Below, one piece after another: positions 11,511 to 22,875 of a stretch of 64,000 nucleotides of DNA. Each line of letters begins with the position of its first letter. The first letter of the stretch is position 1. Origin of the DNA: Knufia peltigerae. Taxonomy: Eukaryota; Ascomycota; Eurotiomycetes; Chaetothyriales; Trichomeriaceae. The notes below the pieces were generated by a model. The model saw only the letters and a program-made list of their open reading frames with translations. It was not told the DNA's origin and did no database searches. The DNA lies in NCBI GenBank assembly GCA_030247855.1, contig JAPDRN010000016.1:248001-312000 (forward strand). The letters run 5' to 3'. The position numbers and the translations under genes are program-made.

Positions 11511-13705
11511 CTAGAAGTTTTCATGAGGATCATATGTCATAAAAGCAGATTCCAAGTCGAGCGCTCCAGTATTGTCTGACAATATCCACTGCGAGGTATT
11601 AAATAGTTCAGTCTCTTGGTCAAAAGTGGGTTCGGCCAGAGATTCAAAGTCAAAAAGCTGCCAAGATGTGTCCCAGATATCAGAATCGAGGGGCCAATCC
11701 CCCTCTGCTTGCTGGATGTTGTGACCTAGGCGCAGCTTCTCCAGTCGCGCTGGACTTGGGTACAGTAGACGAAGTAGTTCGGCATCCTGTGCCGGAGAAA
11801 AACATGACAACGCCGACGGGGACAAGACAGGCTCGAGGAGGGTGCCTAGGAGGCGCTCGTAGATGCCTGCGTATGCAGACGCTTCTGGCCAGCCTTGGTC
11901 CGCAATCATGACAAAATTGACCGTAAGCAGCTTGGTCATGTCCAGGATTTTGTGTGGTGCAAATTTCGTCCGTATAGAGTTACAGCCGTGCCGTAGACAG
12001 AACAGCACCACCATGGCCGCTTCAAGCGTGTAATGTGCTGATATCCATAATCGCCGTAATGAGCCAGAGGCAATTTGTTCGCGATACGCACAAGCTGCAG
12101 TGCATGCAGCCTCAAACGACATCAGCAGACTTGCTTCTGACGGTCGTGGCACCCGCGGCGAGGGCCGGTGCAAAATCATGAGTCCTCGAGAGAGTGCGAA
12201 GTCGGGCGACTCGATCGATTTAGTGTCGCTGCGGCGCTGTAAGTGCCATTGCCTCAATCTGCGCTCCATATCGGTCAGCCAGCCGTCCCAGTCGAATTGC
12301 TGAGGCAAAGGTTCGGCCTGGAAGTGAATTTGCGTCATCTCGGACAACAACTGGTGGTATTCAATTGAGCCGAGGAAGGCCTCTGAAGCGCTATCTTTAG
12401 GTAATTGCGTATCAATGGTCGCGTCCAGCGTGGTCAATGGTCTCTGTAGCGAGGAGCAAATGCTGCGATCAATGCAATAAGCCGTCCAGAACACCAAACG
12501 ACGCGTCTCCTTATCGTCAGGACCATGCGATGCCATAATACCTGTGGGAAGCTCCCGGTGGAGGCCAAGTTCTACGCAGGTGCGCATGGCGACGCCAGAA
12601 AGCACCCATACATTGGCAGATCGCGGCACAATGGTTGCATACAGGGTAGCAAGGAGGATGGCTTGGACCCAAGTGATGTCCGAAGGGCAGGTGCTCAGGC
12701 TGTTCAAGTGAGCAACGCCTTCGGTGAACAATGACGTCGAGAGGGACATGCAACGAGTTTCGTGCACAGCATCGATGGTATCGACTGTGAGCGCAATGGC
12801 AAGCACCAGATAAGCGATGAGAAAGTGATGTGAGGGCACCACAAGGCGATTAATTTCGCTGTCATGGCTCTCATGCTGCTGCAATGGCCACCCAAGACTT
12901 GAACCAACAACTTCGACGTGCCGACGAAGTGCATCGGCATCGATAAGTGGATAGTGTGGTTGGAAGACTGAGAAGTACTTGCGGACGAGCGCACGTACGA
13001 TTTCCGGGGGCACACGAGCAAGAACGCTTGCATCGACCTTATTGCCGTCATTCCTGTGTGAGGCGACGGGATTTGTCCCTCTTTGACCGGTCTGAGACAG
13101 TGAGGGTGTCATGCCCAGACGGACTCGCATTAACAATTCGGTTGCTCCTGAGCCACTAGGCATGGAGGCTGAAACAAGTGATTGCATGACAGGGCTTGAT
13201 AGGATTTTCACACGCGAGAGCTCATCGTTGTTCACCACCGTCGACGCTCTGTTTGCTGGGCGAGCAGCATTCGCAAGGTCGTCGCTTGGCCGTCTATTCG
13301 ACCCCGATGGCTCATACTGTCCGCACTCATCGTGAGCAACTGAAGACCATTCCAACTGGGATCGAGGCGCATTGACAGTGTCAAGCCGTCCCTTGATGGC
13401 TAAGTCAGCCTCTGCTTGAACAATTTGCTGTTCAAGGGAGAGTAGGAAGCTTCGAGGGAGCTCATCAGAGCTCTGAGAAACTCCTATGCAACTTTTGCCG
13501 GCTTGCTGACAAGGTGAACACGCTGGCAATCGTCGGTCGCACTACACGCAGCTATCAGCCCGCTTGTTCAATGTCCCGGATTCTCCCCAATACAACTTCG
13601 AGCCTTACTCTTCCGGGCAAGCTGTGCTTGGAGGACACAAACCTTGATCTTACGCCTTCTGCAGCGCGCACATGACAAGATGACTCTCTGGCAGGACAGA
13701 TTCAT
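11511..13705 (-). CDS. Zn2Cys6 transcription factor with fungal-specific regulatory domain
   Basis: Exon 1 (13705-13643) encodes 21 residues ending RRRKIK. A 101 nt intron with an atypical GTTTGT donor separates it from exon 2 (13541-11511). The product has 697 residues. Splicing restores a perfect binuclear cluster, CARCRRRKIKCDRRLPACSPCQQAGKSC, with Cys at about 12, 15, 22, 29, 32 and 39. The regulatory domain contains YFSVFQPHYPLIDADALRRHVEV, SGVAMRTCVELGLHRELP and RRLVFWTAYCIDRSICSSLQRP, all typical of the fungal transcription factor middle homology region. The open frame is intact, unlike the neighbouring enzyme genes. It is transcribed in tandem with the regulator at 8977-11183 and reads away from the broken aldehyde dehydrogenase. 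The target genes are unknown; control of the adjacent amine genes is an inference from position. Confidence 0.87.
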
Positions 13706-14239
13706 GGGTGGCAAGACCCGGAGAGCCCACAGAAGATACTTGAGCGAAACAAGATTCAAAAGGTTGAAAGGTTTCGCCGTTGCGGGTTTCGGCGCTCCAG
13801 GACGGTCAATTGTATCGTCGCCCACTGCGACGCCAAGAAAGTGGAGTAGCACGGAGGTAGACGCCCAAGCTCAATCGCAGGGACGGCTCACAGCGACACG
13901 GCGCCCATGACTCCCCTGTAGGTGTCTGTCCGACTTCAGCTGACTGTTATCTGGTGTTGTATGGCTCGAAGCCCGACAGGAAACTCAAATGCCACCTAGT
14001 ATGGCCAGACGTACAATCCTAGTACCTATTATCTCTCTGCTCTTCCTGGCCCCCTCTGAGAGTCAAATCACCGACTGCTGAGTTATGGCCATGGACGGCT
14101 TGTAGTATGTAGGTGGCATGAATTACAGGAGCTTACTAAAACAAAGCATAGAGATACTGTGCTACTCTGAATGGTGTCGAAGCGCAAATGAAGTGCACGT
14201 AAGGTGCACTGGCTGAGATTACTCGGCGCCACAATGCTT
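13706..14239. other. Spacer between second regulator and dehydrogenase pseudogene
   Basis: Holds the promoter of the regulator (minus strand) and the 3' flank of the broken dehydrogenase. No further gene is recognised. Confidence 0.5.
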
Positions 14240-16120
14240 CTAGAACTGGTTGTCGATTGTGAGTGTGCCAGTTTTGGTGATCAAATACTCGGCGACCGCA
14301 ACATCTTTGCCTGGTTCTTTTCCATAGCCCGAGAGTTTGATGCCGGCAAAAGGATTCTCGCCAGAGGATTGGTTCCCTGTGTTTATTTCGACCATTCCAG
14401 CCTCCAGATTTTCCAATAATCTCCAGGCTCGATTAATGTCGGCAGTAACGAAAGTACGATGCGAGACCCATCTATTTCCTGTCAAAGAGCGATCTTCACG
14501 ACATTCAAACCTTTCAAACTCACATCGGTGTTATTAGCTTCTCTCACGACCTGCTCTTCAGTTTCGAATTTGCAAACAGCCAGAATTGGTCCGGAAGTAT
14601 CCTCACGTGCTACCAGCATATCAGCGCCGGCGTTGAGGGTGATTGTAGGTTCAAAAAAGTATCCCCTTGCACCAGGCAGACGATGGCCGCCAGATGCTAC
14701 CACACCATTTCTTTTGTTCACAGCGTCTTTGACATGTGCTTCAAGATTGAGAACACCCTGCTCCGTGGTCAAGGGTCCCATTGTCGTTTCAGGTGCTGTG
14801 CCGTGACCTGCAACCAGCATTCTAACCCAGTCAACCAGGAGGGCGATGACTTTGTCATATACTTCAGCTTGAACGTAACATCGATTAACACATACGCAGG
14901 ATTGACCCGCGTGCCTGAATTTGAGATGGCAAAGGGCTGTTGCCGTCAGCCTAAAGAGCCAGAAATGATGCTGGTTAACATGCCTTGAGCTGCTTGAATC
15001 AGATCTCAATCGTTGAAGACAAGGAAAGGACAGTGCCCGCCCAACTCAAGGGTCAACTTCGTGATGCCATCCGAGCAAATCTCGGACACGACTGTCCCAA
15101 TTCGCGCCTGATCAGGAACGTTGGTGCCGCCTTGATGCTTGGTGACCGTGCAAAGTTGCATGAGCATTACTAACCGACCCAGTGAAGGTGACTTTTCTCA
15201 CCAGCGGATGTCGACAAAGGGCCTCACTGAGCTTGGGTGTGTTGACGAGGCTGGTTGTCAACACATTCAAGACTCCTCGTTCAAAGCCAGCCAACTCTGC
15301 CAGATACACAAGTGTCAGAATCGATAAGGGCGTCTCCGGTGATGGCTTCACGATTGTGTTGCATCCTGCCGCCAGCGCCGCAGCAGCCTTCCTGACCGCC
15401 ATGGCAACAGTAAAGTTCCATGGCACAAGCGCAACGCATACTCCGATGGGCTGCTTGATTGTCAACACACGTCGGTTGGGTGCTGAAGGGGTGTGGACAG
15501 TTCCACCAATTCTCTCTGCCTCTCCTGCAAAAAATCAGGTGAACGTAAGAGAATTGTCACGCACTCGACGTCGTTACCCAATCGGGCTTAGCGCCAAGAT
15601 AGGGCACTGCCCGCGCTCGCACATTTACTCGCGCAGCCCTCACCATAGCCTAGTTCTAGTTCCTCGTGTTAGTTATTTCCGTCAATGAGACTCCTATTGT
15701 TGTGAGATCCTGATAAGAATACTCGATCTGTGCAACTGATTCTTTCAGCGGCTTGCCGTTCTCGAATGTCAAAATCGTTGCGAGATCGTCCTTGTGGTTG
15801 CGAATTAGAGAATCCCATTTCTGTAGCTTCTGGGCTCTGGTTTTCGGGGGTTCCCTGCGAAAGCTCTGGAAAGCAGCGTATGAGCACTCAACAGCCATGT
15901 TCACATCCTCGACAGAATTGTCAGGTGCTGAAGCCCAAACCTCTCCGGTTCCAGGATCTCGTCAGCTTAATACCAGACTCAAGCAGCTCGAGCTCGAGCA
16001 TCGCACCTATAACATCGAATCGTTTGCCAGACTTTGCTTCGACAAATACTCCATTAATGTAAGATCGATCTTTAAACAATACTGGCTCTTTGAGCTGGAT
16101 TTGGACATCCTATTAGCCAT
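14240..16120 (-). pseudogene. Broken succinate-semialdehyde-type aldehyde dehydrogenase
   Basis: Pieces of an NAD(P)-dependent aldehyde dehydrogenase run in order on the minus strand: LFKDRSYINGVFVEAKSGK (about 16080), PGTGEVWASAPDNSVEDV, MAVECSYAAFQSFRREPP, LTFENGKPLKES, LTIKQPIGVCVALVPWNF, KPSPETPLS, VTFTGS, LTLELGGHCPFLVF, RHAGQSCVCVNR with the catalytic Cys, ARGYFFEPTI, and AGMVEINTG...SGYGKEPGKD near 14300. Several interruptions can be spliced as introns, but others cannot. An in-frame TGA lies at 15006-15008 in place of the usual Ala after VFND. An apparent one-base loss falls right after the presumed ATG (about 16095), and one extra T in TACTTTCG lies near 14445. The stretch 15520-15710 matches nothing. 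I therefore call it a pseudogene. It is divergent from the copper amine oxidase, fitting a former amine-to-aldehyde-to-acid pathway. Confidence 0.82.
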
Positions 16121-16573
16121 GTCTGTATGACTTCTTTGTCTGTAGCATACCTCAAAGGGTGTGTGCACTTGACGCAGATTTGCGATACCTCTTGTCACCT
16201 CGTTTGGCTTATAAAAATTGCAAGCGGCTTGCGTAGACGCTTATCGTATCTATCAGTCCAGGCCCTGAATTCAGTGTCCGGCTCTATATGAGAAACCCGG
16301 CCCCGACTATCATATCTCTCCGGAAATCAGCACCCCGCCATCCCCTGGTGTTGGTATCAAAGACAATGTGTAGGCTTTGGTGACGCCGGAGCCTAATCAC
16401 CACCAGCCGGTCCGCCGGCCGGTGCAGGATTGTTTGATATAGCCTGCCGACGAATTCCACACGGCATGCAATGAAAGTCTCCAGCCTTTGGTACTCTGAA
16501 ACCGCACTTTTAATATACTTCGCGACGTCGCAACAACAGGTTGAGCTCAACCATTGCCGTTGAAGCAGGCACA
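16121..16573. promoter_or_regulatory. Divergent promoter region, dehydrogenase and amine oxidase pseudogenes
   Basis: About 450 bp between two oppositely directed, degraded enzyme genes. Such a shared promoter fits co-regulation of an amine oxidase with the dehydrogenase that would use its product. It contains a CGG-rich stretch (CCGGTCCGCCGGCCGG, about 16409-16424), the kind of sequence Zn2Cys6 factors bind; this is suggestive only. Confidence 0.4.
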
Positions 16574-18808
16574 ATGCAGAAACAGCCCCATCCACTAGAT
16601 CCAATGAGGCCAGAAGAAATTTGGCTGGTACGTCAAGGTCAAGATCTAAGTTTCATTGGATCTGACGGTTGGTCGAAATAGGCCTCGCAAATCCTTCGCA
16701 AAGCCAGACCAGGTGAACAGGTTGTTTTCAGGATCATCAACCTGCAAGAGCCCTCTAAGTCGATGCTGCTTCCGTACCTCGAAGCAGAGCATCTTCAGCA
16801 GACACTGCCCCAGCGACCATGTCGAGAAGCAATGGTTCAATTCTTTTCGGGCACATCTGAGCACTTTTACGAAGTCGTCGTTGATTTGGAACGGGCCAGC
16901 ATCGTCTCCGAGAAAGATCTCCGGGGATATCACTCTTACACCGATTTTGAAGAGCAGACCTGCCTGGAGCAGTCGTGCCTACACGACGATCGGATCCTGA
17001 AGGCGATCGTAAAATTTGATTTGCCCGAAGGCGCCGTCATCAGCGTCGAGCCTTGGACTTACGCACCCGACGGAGTAGAAAATGCCACACAGAGATTGAC
17101 CATGGTATCAAGGATCCCGGAAGCTATTTGCAAAGGTACTGACTGATACTTATTTTTTCAGTGCTACTTCTACATGAGCCTCTCGTCCCACCCTGACGCA
17201 AGCCACTTCATGTGTCCTCTTGATTTCTGCGCCGAAGTTTCCGATACTGGTATCGAGAAGATCTTCAAACTTCCTGCCACTGCCAACGAGAAAGCGCATA
17301 ACCTGCGACTCGATGAGGTTAAACGATTCGATCGGAGGAAGATCCACTCGGGCAGCGAGTACCATCCAGACCTGAAACCAGAGCATAGGACCTCAACTCG
17401 ACCATACCAAATGCTGCAACCGGAAGGACCTTTATTTCACACGAAGGGTCAAGTGGTTGAGTGGGAAAAGTGGCGCTTCAGGGTAGGCTTCAACAATCGA
17501 GAGGGTCTTACACTACACGATGTCACCTACAACGACAGACGTCTTTTCTACCGATTGTCTTTGTCGGAAATGTTTGTACCGTATGGCGACAGCCGCGCGC
17601 CGTATCCCCGAAAGGCGGCATTTGATCTCGGCAATAACGGGGCCGGTATGAGTGCCAACAATCTAAAGCTTGGTAGGCTTTTCAAAAGCACCGTACTGGA
17701 GTTGCATTCTGATTGAGGACGCAGGTTGTGACTGTCTGGGGCACATCAAGTACTTCGACGGTTACCACAACTCCCTCAAAGGGAGAGCCGATCATTTTAT
17801 CCAATGTGGTATGCTGCCACGAAGTCGACGACGGTATTCTCTGGAAGCATACCAATTGTCGGACACAGAATGCTGTCGTCGCCAAATCGAGGGTCCTCAT
17901 CTTACAGACTATCATCACTGTGGCGAAATACGAATATATCATCGCATTCCACTTCACGCAGGCGGCGAGTATTCGGTACGAAGTTCGTGCAACAGGCATT
18001 CTCTCCACGGCACCGATCGAAATAAACGAGCAAGTGCCGTACGGAAAGGTGGTCGCGCCTGGTGTCATGGCACCCTACCACCAACATCTATTCTCGCTCC
18101 GTATTGATCCATGGCTTGACGGCCAGAAGAGCTCGTTCTCTACTTCTGAGTCCGTTCCAATGCCTCTAGATCAAGACACGAGTCCCTTTGGCGTTGGCTA
18201 CAGGACTCGCGGCAGCATCATCGAGTCCGAGTCAGCCCGTGACCTCGACATCACAAAAGCACGGACATTTCGCGTACTTAATGAAAAGTCGATCAATCCC
18301 ATGTCGGACCGGACGGTAGGTTACGAGATTGTTCCCAGTCCAGCTCAGATGCTGCTGGCACATCCGTCTTCGTTCCACAGCAGACGATCCGAATTCGCAG
18401 ATCACGCTTTCTGGGTGACACGCTACCATGATGGAGAGCTATTCGCCGCGGGAGATCATACCATGCAATCCCAAGGTGGTCAGGGCATCGCCTCGTGGAT
18501 CAAAGGCGAAAGATCCGTAGGACCTTCTGGGACAAGTATATCATCGTCAAGGGCCTCTCAGTGTAGAAGACGAGGATATAGTAGTGTGGCACACTTTCGG
18601 CACCACCCACAATCCACGGGTTGAGGATTGGCCTGTGATGCCAGAGGAGCGCATGCTTGTCACTCTGAAGCCGATCGATTTTTTCGAACGCAACCCTAGC
18701 CGCGATGTGCAACCGAGCCGACAAGAGGATAACAAAAGTGTGTTAGTGAGGGACTCCGAATGCTGTGCAGATACCCTCTACAGTCGCTTAGGCGAAACAA
18801 AACTTTGA
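16574..18808 (+). pseudogene. Frameshifted copper amine oxidase
   Basis: Exons 16574-16627, 16682-17104, 17162-17672 and 17725 onward splice cleanly and read as a copper-containing amine oxidase: HPLDPMRPEEIWLA, LQEPSKSMLLPYLEAE, CYFYMSLSSHPDASHFMCPLDFCAEV, VEWEKWRFRVGFNNREGLTLHDV, YRLSLSEMFVPYGD and CDCLGHIKYFDG. The frame then shifts between about 17761 and 17775 (FDG to SKGEPIIL). It continues through WKHTN, ITVAKYEYIIAFHF, the copper ligand pair HQH and WVTRYHDGELFAAGDH. It breaks again at about 18510-18565 before VVWHTFGTTHNPRVEDWPVMP. At the topaquinone motif the Asn before the modified Tyr (codon 17929-17931) is replaced by Lys. Active enzymes oxidise primary amines to aldehydes, releasing ammonia and peroxide. 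As it stands the gene cannot encode a full enzyme, unless the breaks are assembly errors. Confidence 0.85.
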
Positions 18809-19382
18809 CAATCGATGGCGTGTACACCAAAAACCGGCGACTGATGGATGGCGAGATAGTGTGCAAGAACCCAACGCATCATACGAATGGGGTACATTGG
18901 ACCGCTGTATGTAGGCTGCAGAATTCGAAAGTGAAGAGTGTAGCTTGTATTCCGTACGCTCAGAGGAGAGATGGACGACATTTAATACCCAGGGTCGGCG
19001 AAGCGACGAGAGAGAAGGAAGCGGACCTTATGTCTAAAAATCAAGACCCCTTCACATGGACCTGAAAATGGAATTACACTGATTGTTGCCAATCATAGAA
19101 CTCATCTTACGACGAGGCGTACCAGGGAGACTGTAGGAGATATCAACCCGTCCCTACGACGATGGGTGTTAGAAGGCGAGTAGGACTGTGGTAAGAAAGT
19201 GAGAAGAGAATGAGTCGCCAGTAGGTCGTCTTAAAAGCGGCACCGCTTTCGTGAGCGTTGCCGACCGTTGCTTGTACTGCCAAGCTTTCACTCAACGCGT
19301 GTAATGGACTTCGAGACGCGACTGCGGCCAAAAACATACACTGCGGTCTTCGCAACATCACAACATATCTGAAACCGCTAAG
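18809..19382. other. Spacer between amine oxidase pseudogene and rfc4
   Basis: Contains the 3' flank of the amine oxidase pseudogene and the rfc4 promoter. Short frames here do not resemble known proteins. Confidence 0.5.
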
Positions 19383-20625
19383 ATGTCTGGACAACCAGAA
19401 TCATCATCGGCAGGAGCCCGGAAAGCTCTCAATGCTGGCAATACTGCGACTTCCCCGGAATACGAATTGCCATGGTGTGTTCGATCTTCATCCAAACAAA
19501 ACAAGCCATTCTAATGCAGTGTTTAGGGTAGAAAAATACAGACCTGTATATCTCGACGATGTTGTTGGCAACACAGAGACGATCGAACGTTTGAAGATTA
19601 TCGCAAAGGATGGCAACATGCCTCATGTCATTATCTCTGGGATGCCTGGAATCGGAAAAACCACCTCTGTCCTCTGCCTCGCCCGCACCCTGCTGGGTAA
19701 CGCATACAAAGAAGCCGTGCTTGAGCTCAATGCAAGCGACGAAAGAGGTATCGATGTGGTCAGAAACAGGATCAAAGGATTCGCACAGAAGAAGGTGACG
19801 TTGCCTCCCGGGCGACATAAATTGGTCATTTTAGATGAAGCAGACAGGTATGGGTGGCGAAGCCTTCATATTTGCACAGGTCTAACAAGGATGCGTATAG
19901 CATGACGGCCGGAGCGCAACAAGCCCTGCGAAGGACCATGGAGATATACTCCAACACGACCCGGTTCGCATTTGCTTGCAACCAGTCCAACAAAATCATC
20001 GAGCCCTTGCAATCGAGATGTGCAATCCTACGATATTCACGACTCACGGACGCGCAAGTGGTGCAACGCCTGTTACAGATCATCGAAGCAGAAAAGGTAG
20101 AATACTCCGAGGATGGCCTGGCGGCACTCGTCTTCAGTGCAGAGGGCGACATGCGCCAAGCCATCAATAACCTGCAGAGTACCTGGGCCGGGTTTGGCTT
20201 CGTCAGCGGGGACAACGTCTTTCGTGTTGTGGACAGTCCACATCCAGTCAAAGTACAGGCCATGGTCAAGGCATGCTGGGAAGGCAAGATCGACAGTGCA
20301 GTTGATACGCTGAAAGAGTTATGGTAAGTCGAGCGGTGTCGAGATTTTGTCGGTCCTTGATTGATGAATGCGTCTACTCACCAAAGAACAACACGTATTT
20401 AGGGATCTCGGGTACTCTTCGCACGACATAATAAGCACTATGTTCCGGGTGACTAAGACTATTCCCACACTGTCGGAGCATTCGAAACTCGAATTCATCA
20501 AGGAGATTGGCTTCACACATATGCGAATACTAGAGGGAGTCCAATCCTTCCTGCAACTCAGTGGTTGTTTGGCGAAGCTATGCCGAATCAACATGAAACC
20601 AGAATTATTTGACCCTCCGGCTTGA
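19383..20625 (+). CDS. rfc4: Replication factor C small subunit (yeast Rfc4 / human RFC2 type)
   Basis: Four exons (19383-19474, 19527-19847, 19901-20323, 20403-20625) encode 352 residues; all introns are GT-AG and 52-79 nt. The protein follows yeast Rfc4 closely: LPWVEKYRPVYLDDVVGN, Walker A GMPGIGKTT, VLELNASDERGIDVVRN, Walker B/DEAD-box VILDEADS, sensor region ALRRTMEIYSNTTRFAFACN and the arginine-finger SRC motif LQSRCAILRYS. The collar region ends THMRILEGVQSFLQLSGCLAKL. It is an AAA+ subunit of the RFC clamp loader, which opens PCNA and loads it on primed DNA in replication and repair. Length and ends fit the family. It marks the return to core genes after the decayed island. Confidence 0.96.
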
Positions 20626-21933
20626 CGACAAAGCGGTTCAAAAGTACCAAGTCCGTTCGAATCGTACGCTAACCTATCCGTATCGTACAAATCTATGTTG
20701 GGGGGGGTGATACTCCGTATTGAAGCGGACATTGCAAGTGAGGATCCAGTGCGCTGAAAGCCGCATGGCCGTGCCGAGACTTTGGGGTCCAACTCGATGG
20801 CTCCAACTGCGTCTTATACCCGGAGCTATTTCGCCGACTGCCCCGACTTGAAGCAAACGATGCACATAGGGCTGGATCTGATGGGGCTTGCGTGATCCCA
20901 CACCACCCGGATAATGAATGACGACGACTATGGCCTTTGATGACTCTACGGACTGCTGTATACGCCAGTGCTTGCGACAATACACATCGTTGTCCTGGGA
21001 AAGGATTCCAGTTCGATCGTCGTTTTTTTTTGATCATGGGGTCAGAGGGTGGCATTGAAGCCACGTAACGAACCAGCTGGAATTGCAATACGAAGGCGCA
21101 TCCTTGGCGACAGGACACGACTATTGTGGTGGTTTACGTCGACCTTGCAAGCGCCCGTTTGCGCAAAAGCCATTCACGATTTCTCTCCCCTGAAAACAAG
21201 GGCCATTGAGGCTCGACCCGTACTCCGTATCTCTGTACCTTAACTCCTAGTAGATGAACTATGATGGCTGATACAAACTACATGATTGCAAGGAGTGAAC
21301 AGTGTCAATCTTTGAGGCTGATGAACAGGGGCGCTGCACCTGAATTTCCAAGTCCGATAATAGCTGCCAATAAGTGAAGGTTTCGGGCGCCCTGAGGTCG
21401 CCGATTGGGCAGCGACCGTAGTTCATCGGACAACCAAGAGTGCCTAAGCAAGCCAGTCGATGGTCCCCCGGCTCCCCTAAGCCAACCCGGGCGCAGCTGT
21501 TGAAAATCCCCAGCCCCTCGCTATGCCCATTCGGACATTTCCAAGCAAACAATTAAATCCTCCCGTGGTTAGTATGACGCGTTCCCTCCGACTGTCCGTC
21601 GTGTCGCTGTCATCACGGGCCGCACAGTTTCTAACTTGGGCGACATTTGTCTTCAGCCATCGCCCCGACAAGGCTGTGTTGCACACAGTGACAACTTGAC
21701 AACCGAATCATTGCTCGCCTTATCGTTGCCGTGGGGTTCAAAACTATATCTTTCCTGTTCCTGCCTCTTCTTCTTGCCCCTTGAAGCTTCTACTCCATCC
21801 CCAGACTATTTACCAAAGAGTCCAGCCCATCCAACACTCCTGGCCAAGTACCTTTCCCGTACAAAGCATTGACCTACCACTTCCTGAGAAATTCTCCTAT
21901 CCTCCGTTCCTCCTTCTACAACAACACATCAAT
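20626..21933. other. Intergenic region upstream of first CFEM gene
   Basis: About 1.3 kb without a supported gene. It has a G-run (20700-20707), two TACTCCGTA copies (20711-20719 and 21221-21229), and a pyrimidine-rich stretch (21740-21930) typical of a fungal 5' leader before the CFEM ATG. Confidence 0.5.
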
Positions 21934-22875
21934 ATGAAGTCCTTCGCATTGGCTGCGGCTCTCTTCGCCTCATCGTCTTTGGCATGGCTTCCCTCATGTT
22001 CCGTGAGTGCCGCTTTGCTCCTTGCGTGACTCTAACTTACTGACCGCTGCGACAGTGGTCTGACTGTATGGGCAGCTGGGATGGCACCGGCTGTGACACT
22101 AAGAGTGGCTGGAACTGTCTCTGCTCCAACCAAACCGCCATCTCTCAATTAAACACTTGTGTCGCTACCTCGTGCACAAACCAAACCGACCAAGAAGGTG
22201 AGCACACGATGGGTGTCTTTCCCAGAAAATGCACACAAGATTGACACGATACTTCTAGCCATCTTCGGTGCCGTTGCACAACTTTGCGCCAATGCTGGTG
22301 CGACTGTCACCGCTTCGCAAGAGGCCACCTTCAGTGCAACTTCTGGTGGCTCTGCCTGGCCTTCTCAGATCACTGCCGGCCCTGGCTTTGGACCTGGTGG
22401 CAACTGGAACTCTGGTCAATGGTCTAGCTGGATCTCTGCTTGCTCGACTGGTCTCCCTTCGGCTCCGAGTGGCTGGAACGGCCAAGGTGGATGGGGTGGT
22501 CCCGGTATGTGGGGAGGTCATGGTGGTCACGGTGGTCCAGGAGGTCCCTTTGGCGGACCATGGGGCACCAAGGCCAGCGGCATCAACTGCGATGCATGGA
22601 CTACCTGGACCGCTGGCTGGGGACCGTTCTCTTCCTGGACCGGTACCTGGTCTGGCTGCAGCTCGACCACTGCTTCTCCCGTGCCAGCCACCATCACCAC
22701 CACGGTCACCACCGGCGGCTCTACCCAAGTCATCACTGGCACCACCTTTGGTATCCAAGCCGTCGCAGCTGCCACCACGACTGGTAGCTCGGACAGCGGT
22801 GCTGCTTCGGTCCGTGGTCTCGGCGCCTGCGGTGCCCTCGTTGCTGCCATATTTGTCACGATGATTGCTCTGTGA
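21934..22875 (+). CDS. CFEM-domain protein with Gly/Trp-rich region and GPI-type C-terminus
   Basis: Exons 21934-22002, 22056-22197 and 22259-22875 encode 275 residues. A signal peptide (MKSFALAAALFASSSLA) precedes a CFEM-like eight-cysteine domain: CSWSDCMGSWDGTGCDTKSGWNCLC...CVATSCTNQ...AQLCANAG, with all eight Cys present and the domain crossing both introns. A Gly/Trp/Ser-rich stretch with GGHGGHGGPGG repeats follows, then Thr-rich sequence. The C-terminal tail SDSGAASVRG plus hydrophobic ALVAAIFVTMIAL fits GPI anchor addition. CFEM proteins sit in the cell wall or membrane, and some bind haem or act in host contact; no such function can be assigned here. The usual CFEM Asp cannot be placed with certainty. 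A second, unrelated-tail CFEM gene follows 0.76 kb downstream. Confidence 0.85.

Noticed and set aside
15120..15180. Frameshift in the dehydrogenase after VTFTGS
   Set aside because: A 40 nt intron (GTAATG...TCAAG) restores the frame to TNVPDQARIGTVV...KLTLELGG, so I do not count it as a lesion.
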